Shown: positions 44,128 to 52,243 of the stretch, one piece after another
How positions within the stretch are numbered: the stretch's first letter is position 1
How the letters are laid out: each line of letters opens with the position of its first letter
Assembly (NCBI GenBank): GCA_964397045.1
Contig: CAYNHF010000033.1
Coordinates: 124,001-188,000 of the forward strand
Source: CAYNHF01 sp964397045
GTDB lineage: Bacteria > Actinomycetota > Acidimicrobiia > Spongiisociales > UBA5794
Length of the DNA: 64,000 nucleotides
Reading direction: 5' to 3'
The notes under the pieces: model-generated
What the model was told of the DNA's origin: nothing
The model's input: only the letters and a program-made list of their open reading frames with translations
Database searches by the model: none
Translations under genes and position numbers: made by a program

Positions 44128-44955
44128 ATGGGCTACGACGAACTGAGCGAGGCAGCCGGACACATCCGCATCATCACCGGACGTGAGCACAGCGTCGCGG
44201 TGATTCTGGGCTCCGGTCTGAGTGACTACGCAACCGCCTATGACGACGCCATCGAAATGCCGTACACCACCATCCCCCACTTTCCCGTGACTCAGGTCGA
44301 GGGACACACCGGAGCCATGTTCTCGGTGCCGGTCGGAGATGGATTCGCTCTGCTCTACGCAGGGCGAGTGCACACCTACGAGGGATGGGATCTGAGCGAC
44401 GTCGTGTTCGGGGTACGGGCGGCAGCGCTCGCCGGCTGCCACACGGTGATCCTCACCAACGCGGCTGGTGGCGTGAGTGAAGGCCTGGAACCGGGCGACC
44501 TGGTTGCCATTCGCGACCACCTGAACCTCGCGGCCCGAAACCCGCTCATGGGACCCAACGACGATCGTCTCGGACCCCGCTTTCCCGACATGAGTTCGAC
44601 CTACGACGCCGGAGTTCGCGAAGCGATCGCCGAGGTGATGACCGCAGAAGGTATGGATTACAAAGAGGGTGTCTACGCGTGGTTCCTCGGCCCAACGTAC
44701 GAGACACCCGCGGAGGTGCAAATGGCGAAGCGACTCGGAGCAGACCTCGTCGGCATGTCAACCGTCCCTGAGGCCGTTGCCCTCAACCACATGGGAGTGA
44801 GGATCGGTGGCATCTCGCTCGTCACCAACCTGGCCGCGGGAATCTCGACCACTCCGCTCAGCCACGACGAGGTCAAAGAAACGGCAGAACACGCTCGCAA
44901 TCGTTTCACTCACTTGCTCGACGGTCTCCTGCCCCGGCTGACCGCCGTTCCGTAA
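44128..44955 (+). CDS. Purine-nucleoside phosphorylase, class I
   Basis: Phosphorolyses (deoxy)guanosine and inosine. The 275-residue product has the phosphate site ILGSGLSDY, YAGRVHTYEG, TNAAGGV, NPLMGPNDDRLGPRFPDMS and GMSTVPEAVAL, typical of the trimeric PNP family (punA/deoD2 type). ATG at 44128 with GGGAGA upstream; longer in-frame upstream sequence is antisense to the SnoaL/UBP gene. Completes the local base salvage set. Confidence 0.95.
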   Translation: MGYDELSEAAGHIRIITGREHSVAVILGSGLSDYATAYDDAIEMPYTTIPHFPVTQVEGHTGAMFSVPVGDGFALLYAGRVHTYEGWDLSDVVFGVRAAALAGCHTVILTNAAGGVSEGLEPGDLVAIRDHLNLAARNPLMGPNDDRLGPRFPDMSSTYDAGVREAIAEVMTAEGMDYKEGVYAWFLGPTYETPAEVQMAKRLGADLVGMSTVPEAVALNHMGVRIGGISLVTNLAAGISTTPLSHDEVKETAEHARNRFTHLLDGLLPRLTAVP

Positions 44956-45120
44956 GCGCAGGGTCCGACGGTGGGCCTGGATAACGAGCCGGCCCCCGGA
45001 TCGATTCAACGACTCTGGTCAGGGCCCTAGGCTTCGGAGCCGCTATCTCGAGAGTTTCGCCTGGCCACCACCCACTCCAGTCCACGCATCGGCAGGCTGA
45101 GCCGATTCGAATTCACCGCG

Positions 45121-46308
45121 ATGATGTCGACCCTGATGGCGGCGGCGGCCTTGTCCATCGACCTCATGCTCCCCGCGTTCGGCCGCATCCGGGCCGATTT
45201 CGACGTACCTGAGGATTCCACCCGCGTCGGAGCCATCCTCACTTCGTTCTTCCTCGGCATGGCCCTGGCCCAAATCGTCTACGGACCCTTCGCCGACCGA
45301 TTCGGCCGCAAACCCACGCTCTACGTGGGATTGGCCATCTACATCGTCGCCGCCCTCGCCTCAGCCGTGGCGCCGACGCTGGAACTCGTCATCCTGAGCC
45401 GGTTCGTGTGGGGGGTCGGCGCCGCATCTCCCCGCGTGGTGACGCTGTCCATCGTGCGAGATACCTTCGAGGGCGCAGCCATGGCGCGAGCCATGTCGTT
45501 CATCATGGCGGTGTTCCTGCTCGTCCCAATCTTCATGCCGGCGCTCGGCGCGGCGGTTCTGGAAGTCGCGAACTGGCGTTGGCTCTTCGTGATCGCAGCC
45601 GCGTTCGGTGTCGCCGTCGCTTTGTGGATGATCCGGCTGCCGGAGACACTCGACCCGGCCAACCGTATCGCGTTCAGCCCGCGAGCCGTCTACCAGGCAG
45701 GAAGGATCGTGGTCACGAATCGGGTGACGATGGGCTACACCATGGCGCGGATGTTCACCTTTGGCGCAATGCTCTCGTACCTGGCAACTTCTGAACTCAT
45801 CATTTCGACCGTCTACGGCAGGGCCGAGCTCTTCCCCGTCATATTTGGTCTCACGGCCGCCTTCATTGCCGTCGCCATCCTCGCCAACGCAAAACTGGTG
45901 GGAATGCTGTCTATGGGTGTCATCGTGAGGGCCGCGTTCATCGCCTTCATATCGATGGCCACAGGGCTGACGCTGCTCGCATGGTCGGCAGACGGGATCC
46001 CCAATTTCTGGCTCTTCATGTTCCTGCTCGCGCTGGCGTTGGGCAGCTATGGGCTGATCATTCCCAATCTCAACACGCTCGCCATGGAGCCGATGGCGGC
46101 AATCGCCGGCACCGCGGCCGCCGTCACCGGAACGATCGGTGCCACGGGCGGCGCGATACTGGGGTTCGCGCTGGATCAGACTTTCGACGGAACGGTGCTG
46201 CCGCTTTCGCTCGGTCTCCTGGTCTACGGATCAATCGGCTTCGGATTCTCATCGTGGGCCAAGCGTGCCCCCGCTCCCAGCGCCGAAATCGCTCCGGCCA
46301 GGACCTGA
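45121..46308 (+). CDS. MFS transporter, Bcr/CflA drug-resistance type
   Basis: A twelve-helix MFS protein of at least 395 residues. The Bcr/CflA pattern is seen in ALSIDLMLPAFGRI, the loop GPFADRFGRKPTLYVGL, and SRFVWGVGAASPRVV. The annotated ATG at 45121 starts inside the first helix; the same frame is open upstream to a TAG at 45028, contains LSRFEFTA just before the ATG as in relatives, and offers only CTG codons (45061, 45097). Translation may start at a CTG. Substrate unknown. Confidence 0.85.
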   Translation: MMSTLMAAAALSIDLMLPAFGRIRADFDVPEDSTRVGAILTSFFLGMALAQIVYGPFADRFGRKPTLYVGLAIYIVAALASAVAPTLELVILSRFVWGVGAASPRVVTLSIVRDTFEGAAMARAMSFIMAVFLLVPIFMPALGAAVLEVANWRWLFVIAAAFGVAVALWMIRLPETLDPANRIAFSPRAVYQAGRIVVTNRVTMGYTMARMFTFGAMLSYLATSELIISTVYGRAELFPVIFGLTAAFIAVAILANAKLVGMLSMGVIVRAAFIAFISMATGLTLLAWSADGIPNFWLFMFLLALALGSYGLIIPNLNTLAMEPMAAIAGTAAAVTGTIGATGGAILGFALDQTFDGTVLPLSLGLLVYGSIGFGFSSWAKRAPAPSAEIAPART

Positions 46309-46325
46309 CGAACTGAAGTTGCGGC

Positions 46326-46955
46326 TCAGACCGTGAAGCTCTGGCCCGGTTCCAGACCTACGACCTCGATTCCGGCTGCCCCCAGCACGTTGGAAGCAAG
46401 ACTCGTGACCCAGCCTCTTCCGGACTTGCTGAGATAGAAGTCATGGGTCGGGACCACCATCCGGGGACCGAGCCTTTTGGCGAACTCGACCGAAGCAGTC
46501 ATCGAACCCCATGGGGCGAGCAACGCCAGTGCCATGACGGGCGCCGTCTCCGTGGGCTCGTAACTGTCACCGGGATGGGTCAGGATGCCATCGATGGTCC
46601 AGCTCCGATTGGGCAGAGTCGCCCCGGTGGGAAGCATCTCGTGAGTGACGTCCTCGAAGGAGGTCCCGGTCGCGGAGGTGGTGACGGCCTCGATGTCGGC
46701 TCGGGCCAGCATGGCTGCCGTTGATTCGTTGGTGTGGACGGTGACATCGGTGCCACGATCCACAAGCCACTGAACGAAGTCGAGATTGACGTGATCGCCG
46801 TGCTCGTGAGTGACGAGCACCCGCGAGATATCTCCGATCGACCCGAGGTCGATGCCGTCCCAGGTGTACGCGAAGCCTCCAGGGTCGATCAGGGTGCTGC
46901 CTTCGTCTGTGGCGACAACTAGGCATGAATCTGCGATGCGTGTAATGGTGGTCAT
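46326..46955 (-). CDS. MBL-fold metal-dependent hydrolase
   Basis: A 209-residue metallo-beta-lactamase fold protein of the UlaG-like group. The metal motif is THEHGDHVNLDF (HxHxDH), with ILTHPGDSY and PTHDF supplying further ligands. Substrate unknown. Its stop faces the Bcr-type MFS, 17 bases away. A hairpin-T-run terminator lies about 90 bases upstream of its start in the same direction, so it may be under attenuation, or follow an independent RNA gene. Confidence 0.88.
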   Translation of the reverse strand: MTTITRIADSCLVVATDEGSTLIDPGGFAYTWDGIDLGSIGDISRVLVTHEHGDHVNLDFVQWLVDRGTDVTVHTNESTAAMLARADIEAVTTSATGTSFEDVTHEMLPTGATLPNRSWTIDGILTHPGDSYEPTETAPVMALALLAPWGSMTASVEFAKRLGPRMVVPTHDFYLSKSGRGWVTSLASNVLGAAGIEVVGLEPGQSFTV

Positions 46956-47045
46956 GCTCCGACGTTAGCGATTCGCCGTCTGCGCATGAACGCCACGCCG
47001 GAATGTGACAACCGCATCGAGGCCTATCGGCATTCGACCGCCGCC

Positions 47046-47066
47046 AAAAAAGTGCCAAACGGCACT
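47046..47066 (-). terminator. Rho-independent terminator on the minus strand
   Basis: Minus-strand stem AGTGCC-GTTT-GGCACT (47051-47066) followed by a run of T (six Ts, 47046-47051 including the last stem base). It is a textbook terminator for a transcript coming from higher coordinates, where no minus-strand protein gene is present before mscS (which is on the plus strand). Confidence 0.8.
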
Positions 47067-47210
47067 ATCCACCAACCGAGCATTTCTGCACGCTACCAGG
47101 GCAAATACAGCGAAGCCCCTGCGGCGCCGAGCATCGGGTCCGATAGACCCGCACCACATTTAAGTGGAAACATTGGACGCCCACCGGGGGCTTCGCCCCG
47201 TCCGGGCTCT
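47046..47210 (-). ncRNA. Candidate structured RNA ending in a terminator
   Basis: No gene is seen in 46956-47281 (326 bases). On the minus strand several hairpins follow one another: GGGGC-GAA-GCCCC (47087 to 47099 plus 100, that is 47187-47199), CCAC-TTAAAT-GTGG (47154-47167), CGGGTC-TATCG-GACCCG (47135-47151), CAGGG...CCCTG (47097-47121), and the terminator. It could be a small RNA of ~160-200 nt or a riboswitch-like leader for the MBL gene. It does not match SRP RNA, tmRNA, RNase P RNA or the riboswitch consensus patterns I know. No promoter was identified. Confidence 0.45.
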
Positions 47211-47281
47211 TGCCGGGTTCCTCCGCCCAGTCCACCGAGGGTCGTTGGGATTCGCGCTCGCCGGTGCCAGAGTTCGTACCC

Positions 47282-48172
47282 ATGACATCCGTCTTGGCAC
47301 AAATACTCCCGACCGGCGATCTCAGCAGCGTCGTGGACGCATCCGAACTGACCCTGTGGGACATCATCGCCTCGGTAGTCGTCCTCCTTCTCGGCTACCT
47401 GCTGGCGCGATGGGGGCGTCGCGCCACTCGGAGATTCGTCGGACGCATCGACGAGATGCCGGAGACCATCTCCGACCTCGCCGGCTCCATCGTCTTCTGG
47501 CTCGTGATTGCCATGGCAGGCGTGTTTGCGCTTTCGATCCTCGGGTTCGACACCGCGCCGGTCGTTCTCCTGCTGCTGTTCGTCGTCATCATCCTGGCGC
47601 TCTCGGGCCGAACCTTGTTCGAGAACTACGGCGCCGGCCTGATCCTCCAGGTCCGCTCTCCGTTTGAGCCAGGCGATCAGATCCAGAGCGTCGATCAGAC
47701 GGGCGCGGTTCACGAGATAAACGGCCGAACAGTCGTCCTCCACACGATGGACGGCAGGGAGGTGCACCTGCCCAACAAGTCGGTCATCGATAACCCGATC
47801 GTGAACCTGACGCGGCGGGGCCGACGTCGGTCTCGCCTCGACGTCGGCGTGGCGTACGACACCGACCTCGGCCGAGCGCAACAGGTGCTTCGTAGCGCGG
47901 TTACCGGCGTCGATGGAGTGCTCGATGACCCGGCCTGCGAGGTATATGTCACCGAGTTCGACGACTCCGCCATCAACTTTGCCGTCCGCTACTGGCACGA
48001 ACCCGCCATCCGCGAGGGCTACGTCGTCACGGACGAGGTTGCCAGGGCGATTGACGATGCCTTCGAAGCGGCCGGCATCGTGATTGCGTTCCCGCAGGCA
48101 ACGCTGTGGTGGGGGGACCCACCAAACGCCGACCCTGCGCTGCACCCGAAGCCGAATCCGCCTACCAACTGA
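47282..48172 (+). CDS. MscS family mechanosensitive channel
   Basis: Small-conductance mechanosensitive channel that releases solutes on osmotic downshock. The 296-residue protein has three predicted helices (about 28-48, 70-92, 95-115), the pore helix TM3 region LALSGRTLFENYGAGLILQ, the beta domain SPFEPGDQIQ with HTMDGREVHLPNKSVID, and a C-terminal alpha/beta domain ending near FPQATLWW. ATG at 47282; the frame is open to 47210 but the added residues are not family-like. Confidence 0.9.
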   Translation: MTSVLAQILPTGDLSSVVDASELTLWDIIASVVVLLLGYLLARWGRRATRRFVGRIDEMPETISDLAGSIVFWLVIAMAGVFALSILGFDTAPVVLLLLFVVIILALSGRTLFENYGAGLILQVRSPFEPGDQIQSVDQTGAVHEINGRTVVLHTMDGREVHLPNKSVIDNPIVNLTRRGRRRSRLDVGVAYDTDLGRAQQVLRSAVTGVDGVLDDPACEVYVTEFDDSAINFAVRYWHEPAIREGYVVTDEVARAIDDAFEAAGIVIAFPQATLWWGDPPNADPALHPKPNPPTN

Positions 48173-48439
48173 CCCGCTCCCGCTTTCGGGTCGCTGCTTC
48201 CCGCTTCCCGCTTGGTGCACGTCGCCTTCTGCTGTCGGGTGAGCTTCCGCATGGTCTCCGAGGCCATCCTCCCTCTCGCTCTACCTCGCTTGGCCGGTCC
48301 GCGGCCCACGCGACCCGCGTCGCCGGCCAAGGAGAGCCTGGTTGGGATTCGTCAGCAAGCGCGGAACGCGAGCCAGGCTCCCCGGCAACACCAGTGGGGA
48401 ACCTGTGCTCGTGACCGCGCTTGTCCGACGACCCGATCC
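48173..48439. other. Intergenic region with long inverted repeats
   Basis: 267 bases between convergent genes. It contains short CCCGCTT tandem copies just after mscS, GGCCGG/CCGGCC arms around 48292-48330, and GAGCCTGG/CCAGGCTC arms about 33 bases apart around 48333-48385. No T run and no coding potential; probably mscS 3' untranslated structure. Confidence 0.35.
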
Positions 48440-48655
48440 TCAGGCGCGACCGGGGCGACTCAAGCTGACGTAGCTCGCGTCTGGGACGAACCGCACGCCG
48501 AGGTGGATGAGTGACATCCCGAAGCGTTCCTTCACCCCGGGAGATGGGCCGTGGCGTTGCGCCGTGGCACGCCGGCGGGCGCGATCGACTCCCAACTCCT
48601 CATCTCGTCGTTCGATGTACGTGGTTGCCAGGTCGATGTGAAATTGGCCCTGCAT
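48440..48655 (-). CDS. Small hypothetical protein downstream of ArsR
   Basis: A 71-residue, Arg-rich product (IDLATTYIERRDEELGVDRA, RRATAQRHG) of no family I know. Its ATG has a strong GAGGAGG at 7-8 bases and begins 1 base after the stop of the ArsR-type gene, so the two are almost certainly co-transcribed and coupled. Predicted mostly helical, cytoplasmic. Confidence 0.65.
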   Translation of the reverse strand: MQGQFHIDLATTYIERRDEELGVDRARRRATAQRHGPSPGVKERFGMSLIHLGVRFVPDASYVSLSRPGRA

Positions 48656-48656
48656 C

Positions 48657-49763
48657 TCAAACCTCCTCAGTGGTCAAGCTTTCGGCAGTGGATGGTGTCA
48701 AGTAGGCATCGAGCAGCCGGGATGTCTCCGGGAGCCCGTCGCGGCGCAGGCTGTAGCGCTTGTCCGTATCGCTGATGATGATGCGCACCAACCCGGCACT
48801 GCGCAGCAGTCTCAGATGGTGATGTGTCGTCGATTTCGCGAGATCGACTCGATCGGCAATCTCCTTCAAGCCGAGATCGCCATCGGCGAGGATGCTCAGG
48901 ATGCGCAACCGCTTCTCGTCGCCGAGCGCCTTGTAGGTCTCGACCAGGTACGCGGGCGGTGCGGTCGGGTCGGCGTTGAGGTGTTCGTCGCTCACGGAAT
49001 ACACGAAGATGCGAAGTGAGCCGTGCTCGGTGATGACAACCCACGGCCGCAGCACGATGGAGGGGATGAGCAGAACGCCGGACACGTGAGGCTGCATCTC
49101 GAACGCGACCCCGTTGGTGGCGGTCTCGATGAGCCGGTCGGCCGACATCGTGGCCAAGAGGGTCCGTTTTTCCGCGGCGTCTCGCTGGAGCACCTGCAAT
49201 GTCTCAGGAGCATGCGCCAGGACCTCCTTATCGAGGCGCTCGAGTACGTCTGCCATCAGCTCTCGGGTCGTTTCCGGCGCCACCTCGAGCCAGCTCTTCA
49301 GTCCGTCGGCGTACTTGCCCGCTGCCAGCAGCTCATCGAGTGCTTCAGTGTTGCCCTTGGCGACTCTTGCCGTCAGTTCTGGGTCGAATCCCCGCGAAGG
49401 ACGGATTCCGGCATTCTGCATCACCAGCGTGCGGAGCTCGACGGGGTCCATCGCCCGGATGAGATCGACGACGGCGGACACCGTCCGGGGTTGCGGGAGC
49501 TCGTGCACGAGACCCACCAATGCAAGCCAGGTCTCTCCGCATCCGCTGAGACCGTCGAGCAGCTTCTTCAACTCTGAGGATGCGAACTGATCGACCAGTT
49601 CGATGAGCTTCGAAGACTCTTCGTATTCACCATGGGCGTCCTGGCCGCTCTGGATAACAAACAGCGACATCAGCAGCTCGTAGGCGGGCGAAACATCAAT
49701 CTCGATACGGATTTCGGTGTCGTCGTCGGTGAAATCCCGTACCATCGGCCCCGAAACCGTCAT
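48657..49763 (-). CDS. ArsR-type transcriptional regulator with long sensor domain
   Basis: A 368-residue regulator. Residues about 1-265 form a helical effector domain like the DUF5937-type module seen in actinobacterial ArsR proteins; residues about 270-345 are the winged helix (YKALGDEKRLRILSILADG, LGLKEIADRVDLAKSTTHHH, LRLLRSAGLVRI). No metal-binding Cys pair is seen, so it is not a classic metal sensor. ATG at 49763 with GAGGAGAGG upstream. A near-consensus promoter with paired operator-like repeats precedes it, pointing to autoregulation. Confidence 0.88.
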   Translation of the reverse strand: MTVSGPMVRDFTDDDTEIRIEIDVSPAYELLMSLFVIQSGQDAHGEYEESSKLIELVDQFASSELKKLLDGLSGCGETWLALVGLVHELPQPRTVSAVVDLIRAMDPVELRTLVMQNAGIRPSRGFDPELTARVAKGNTEALDELLAAGKYADGLKSWLEVAPETTRELMADVLERLDKEVLAHAPETLQVLQRDAAEKRTLLATMSADRLIETATNGVAFEMQPHVSGVLLIPSIVLRPWVVITEHGSLRIFVYSVSDEHLNADPTAPPAYLVETYKALGDEKRLRILSILADGDLGLKEIADRVDLAKSTTHHHLRLLRSAGLVRIIISDTDKRYSLRRDGLPETSRLLDAYLTPSTAESLTTEEV

Positions 49764-49783
49764 TGGCCTCTCCTCGGTAGACT

Positions 49784-49852
49784 GTTCGATGTATTTCGAA
49801 TACTATGTCAATGTGCGATCGATGTCAACAATCCATTCGGTATCTATCGAAC
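49784..49852. promoter_or_regulatory. Paired operator repeats flanking the ArsR promoter
   Basis: Two 18-bp elements in opposite orientation: 49784-49801 (reads ATTCGAAATACATCGAAC on the minus strand) and 49835-49852 (ATTCGGTATCTATCGAAC on the plus strand), 14 of 18 positions identical. One covers the -10/+1 region, the other lies just upstream of the -35. Each is itself roughly palindromic (TTCG/CGAA). The arrangement fits repression by the downstream ArsR-type protein. Confidence 0.6.
49800..49828 (-). promoter_or_regulatory. Promoter of the ArsR-type gene
   Basis: TTGACA at 49823-49828 and TAGTAT at 49800-49805 on the minus strand, with exactly 17 bases between. This is close to the vegetative sigma factor consensus and gives a 5' leader of about 30 bases before the ATG at 49763. 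Confidence 0.75.
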
Positions 49853-49934
49853 GCCATGGGATGACTGACCTGGGGCAGGCTGCAGACCAGCGCGTAAGGC
49901 TGATCGCGCCGTGAGACGCGTCATCACACCATCA

Positions 49935-49967
49935 GAGAAGGCCCCATCGGGTCGACGGGGCCTTCTC
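49935..49967 (-). terminator. Hairpin terminator after the DUF1508 gene
   Basis: Perfect 11-bp arms GAGAAGGCCCC (49935-49945) and complement (49957-49967), loop of 11. It lies 33 bases after the DUF1508 stop codon on the minus strand. The T run is weak (CTTCTCTGAT), so termination efficiency is uncertain; the hairpin itself is strong. It also separates the divergent ArsR promoter region. Confidence 0.6.
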
Positions 49968-49999
49968 GCGAACTATCGGAGTGTGAGTCGGTCTTTCTG

Positions 50000-50176
50000 C
50001 TACTTCTCTTCGATGGGTCCGTCGTAGGAACCGGCCAACAGCTTCTCGAGCGTGGAACGAGCCGAACTCTTGGCCGAATACCCCTGGCTTTGCGCCACGA
50101 TCTGACCGTTCGAAGCCTTCACCCGAAAGGCCCACTTCCCGTTCTTCTGCCGGTACAACTCACCTTTGCCTGCCAT
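50000..50176 (-). CDS. YegP/DUF1508 family protein
   Basis: A 58-residue protein of the DUF1508 family: GELYRQKNGKWAFRVKASNGQ, then SQGYSAKSSARSTLEKL. Homologues are small beta-rich proteins of unknown function found as one or two repeats. ATG at 50176 (a longer frame to 50233 is not family-like). A hairpin terminator follows. Confidence 0.85.
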   Translation of the reverse strand: MAGKGELYRQKNGKWAFRVKASNGQIVAQSQGYSAKSSARSTLEKLLAGSYDGPIEEK

Positions 50177-50278
50177 GGCGTCTCGTCCCCTTCTCGGTGG
50201 CAACTCGGGGCACGATAGCGCAGACAGGCGCATGGTCCGTGTACCCGGGCGGCCAATCGACGGATCGGGGGCCCGCGG

Positions 50279-51526
50279 TCACACCAGAAGCGAAAGCCCG
50301 GAAGACTCGAGCGCTTCGCCATCAATCGTCACGGCCAGTTCCGACGCGGCGCCGCGCAACGCGGCCTCGACCTCTTCTGGTGTGGCCCCCGACGCAAAAA
50401 CGAACCCGAGATATCGGTCGCCCTCCGGCAGCGCAAGCACCTTCCGACCGATCGGAATCGTGATCTGCACATCGTCGATCCCACCATGGCCCTTCACCTG
50501 TTCGACTCCTTCCACCCCGGTGAGTACCCCCGAAGCCGGGATCGGCAGCATCAGGACACCGGAAGAGGCCCTCGCAGGCTGTGGGTTCCCGATAGAGTCG
50601 CCGAACGCAGCCCTCAACACCACAACTTCGAGCGACTCTCCCAGCAGGCCGAACGTGAGCGACCGTCCGCAAAGGCCTCCAATCGATCGGGCCGCCACCT
50701 CGAGCACGCGGATCTCGTCATCCGGAGTCAGCCTCACCTCGGCATGAATCGGACCCGCGACCATGCCCAGCGCTCTCAGCGCCAGCCGCACAGCTTCGAT
50801 CGCACCTTCCTGGGTCTCCGAACTCCACCGCGAAGGCGTCACGAACAAGGTCTCTTCGAAGAACGGGCCTTCCAGCGGATCCGGCTTGTCGATCGCAGCC
50901 AGCACCACCAATTCACCTTCGTGCAAGACCCCTTCGATGACCATCTCGCGGCCCGGAACGTATCCCTCGACCAGTAACACCTCGTCCGGATTCTCTCCGG
51001 CGTCGACGAGAATCCGCCGAATCCGCTGCTCTACCTGTTCGACGCGCTGCGCCCCATCGAGCCGGATCACCCCCCGACTCGCAGTGAGACCGAGTGGCTT
51101 CACGACCACCGGATACCCGACGGCGGCAGCCGTCGCACCAAGCTCGCCGGATGCCGCTACCCCATAATCGGGCTGGGGAACGCCGCCGGCCGCCAGCAGT
51201 GAGCGCATCACCAGCTTGTTCCTGGTGGCCGCCACCCCGGCCGGCCGACTATGGGGCAGCTGCAACAGAGCCGAGGCGGCTGCGGCGACTTCTACTCCCT
51301 CGTCCTCGATCGCGACCACGGCGCCTGCTTCCGGAACCTCAACCGCGATCTTCGCCGCCGCTCCATCCGGCAACGCGAGGTCAACCTCGAGATGGCGCAC
51401 CCCTCCCGCGAGCGGCAGTTCGGCGTCGGTAGCGACTACGAGTTCAATTCGCAGCGCGGCAGCCGCCTTGACAAAGTCGGCTACGCGATAGCTCTCGCAG
51501 CTGGCAACGATCACGGCGGTACGCAT
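50279..51526 (-). CDS. ATP-grasp domain ligase
   Basis: A 415-residue ATP-dependent carboxylate-amine or -thiol ligase. The N-terminal Rossmann-like part begins MRTAVIVASCESYRVADF; the ATP-grasp part has AGVAATRNKLVMRSLLAAGG, YPVVVKPLGLTASRGV (ATP lysine), LLVEGYVPGREM and EIRVLEVAARSIGG (Mg site). This resembles the BacD/carbamoyl-phosphate-synthase-L-like group making dipeptides or modified amino acids; the substrates are unknown. Divergent from nfuA by 54 bases. Confidence 0.85.
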   Translation of the reverse strand: MRTAVIVASCESYRVADFVKAAAALRIELVVATDAELPLAGGVRHLEVDLALPDGAAAKIAVEVPEAGAVVAIEDEGVEVAAAASALLQLPHSRPAGVAATRNKLVMRSLLAAGGVPQPDYGVAASGELGATAAAVGYPVVVKPLGLTASRGVIRLDGAQRVEQVEQRIRRILVDAGENPDEVLLVEGYVPGREMVIEGVLHEGELVVLAAIDKPDPLEGPFFEETLFVTPSRWSSETQEGAIEAVRLALRALGMVAGPIHAEVRLTPDDEIRVLEVAARSIGGLCGRSLTFGLLGESLEVVVLRAAFGDSIGNPQPARASSGVLMLPIPASGVLTGVEGVEQVKGHGGIDDVQITIPIGRKVLALPEGDRYLGFVFASGATPEEVEAALRGAASELAVTIDGEALESSGLSLLV

Positions 51527-51580
51527 CCGTCCATGATCGCGCAGGGCCCATCGCTACCTGAACTGCCGTAGCATGCAGCA

Positions 51581-52216
51581 ATGCCCGAGACCTCGAAGCC
51601 CATCGTCACGATCGACGCCAAGGCCCTGCCCCTCCTTCTCGACGTCCGTTCTCGCGAGTCCGACGCAGAAGACTTGGGCCTCGTGATCAGCGTGTCTGGC
51701 GTCGCAGGTGACACCTACACCTACGAGATGGCATTCATGCGAGTCGACCACGCCCGGCCGGGCGACCACGTCGACGGCAGCCAAACCCTGCCGCTCATCA
51801 TTCCTGCAGCCGACATCGGAACGCTTTCTGGCGCCAGCCTGGAGATGTCGCGCAACCTGCTCGAGCCCGGGCTGACCATCACGAACCCGAATTCGCCGAG
51901 TCCCGCAATCTCGGCCGAGCATGTCGCCGCCGAGTTGACCGGGTCGGTTGCCGAACGCGTCGTGGCCATCGTCGATCAGGCGATCAACCCTGCGATCGCT
52001 TCTCACGGAGGCGTCGTCGAAGTGGTGGCAGTCGAGGACAGCACCGTGTACGTCCGGATGGGTGGCGGATGTCAGGGGTGTGGGATGGCATCGGTCACCC
52101 TGACCCAGGGCATCGAGTCGACTATCACCCAGACGGTTCCTGAGATATCCAAGGTAGTAGACGTCACCGACCATGCCGGTGGGACCAACCCCTACTACGA
52201 GCAGGCCAAGAAGTAG
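51581..52216 (+). CDS. NfuA-type iron-sulfur carrier
   Basis: Fe-S cluster carrier of 211 residues: an N-terminal HesB/IscA-like domain without its cysteines (residues 1-110, LGLVISVSGVAGDTYTYEM) and a C-terminal NifU domain (about 120-200) with INPAIASHGGVVEVVAVE and the cluster-binding GCQGCGMAS (CxxC). This is the NfuA arrangement known from E. coli and many Actinomycetota. ATG at 51581. Confidence 0.9.
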   Translation: MPETSKPIVTIDAKALPLLLDVRSRESDAEDLGLVISVSGVAGDTYTYEMAFMRVDHARPGDHVDGSQTLPLIIPAADIGTLSGASLEMSRNLLEPGLTITNPNSPSPAISAEHVAAELTGSVAERVVAIVDQAINPAIASHGGVVEVVAVEDSTVYVRMGGGCQGCGMASVTLTQGIESTITQTVPEISKVVDVTDHAGGTNPYYEQAKK

Positions 52217-52243
52217 CCGGACCGATCTGAGTCGGGTCGGCGA

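Noticed and set aside
47046..47280. SRP RNA, RNase P RNA or tmRNA
   Set aside because: No GGAAGCAGCC-type SRP loop, no RNase P core and no tmRNA ends were seen.
47093..48220. 375-codon minus-strand frame opposite mscS
   Set aside because: mscS motifs are unambiguous on the plus strand; the other frame is Arg/Glu-rich noise.
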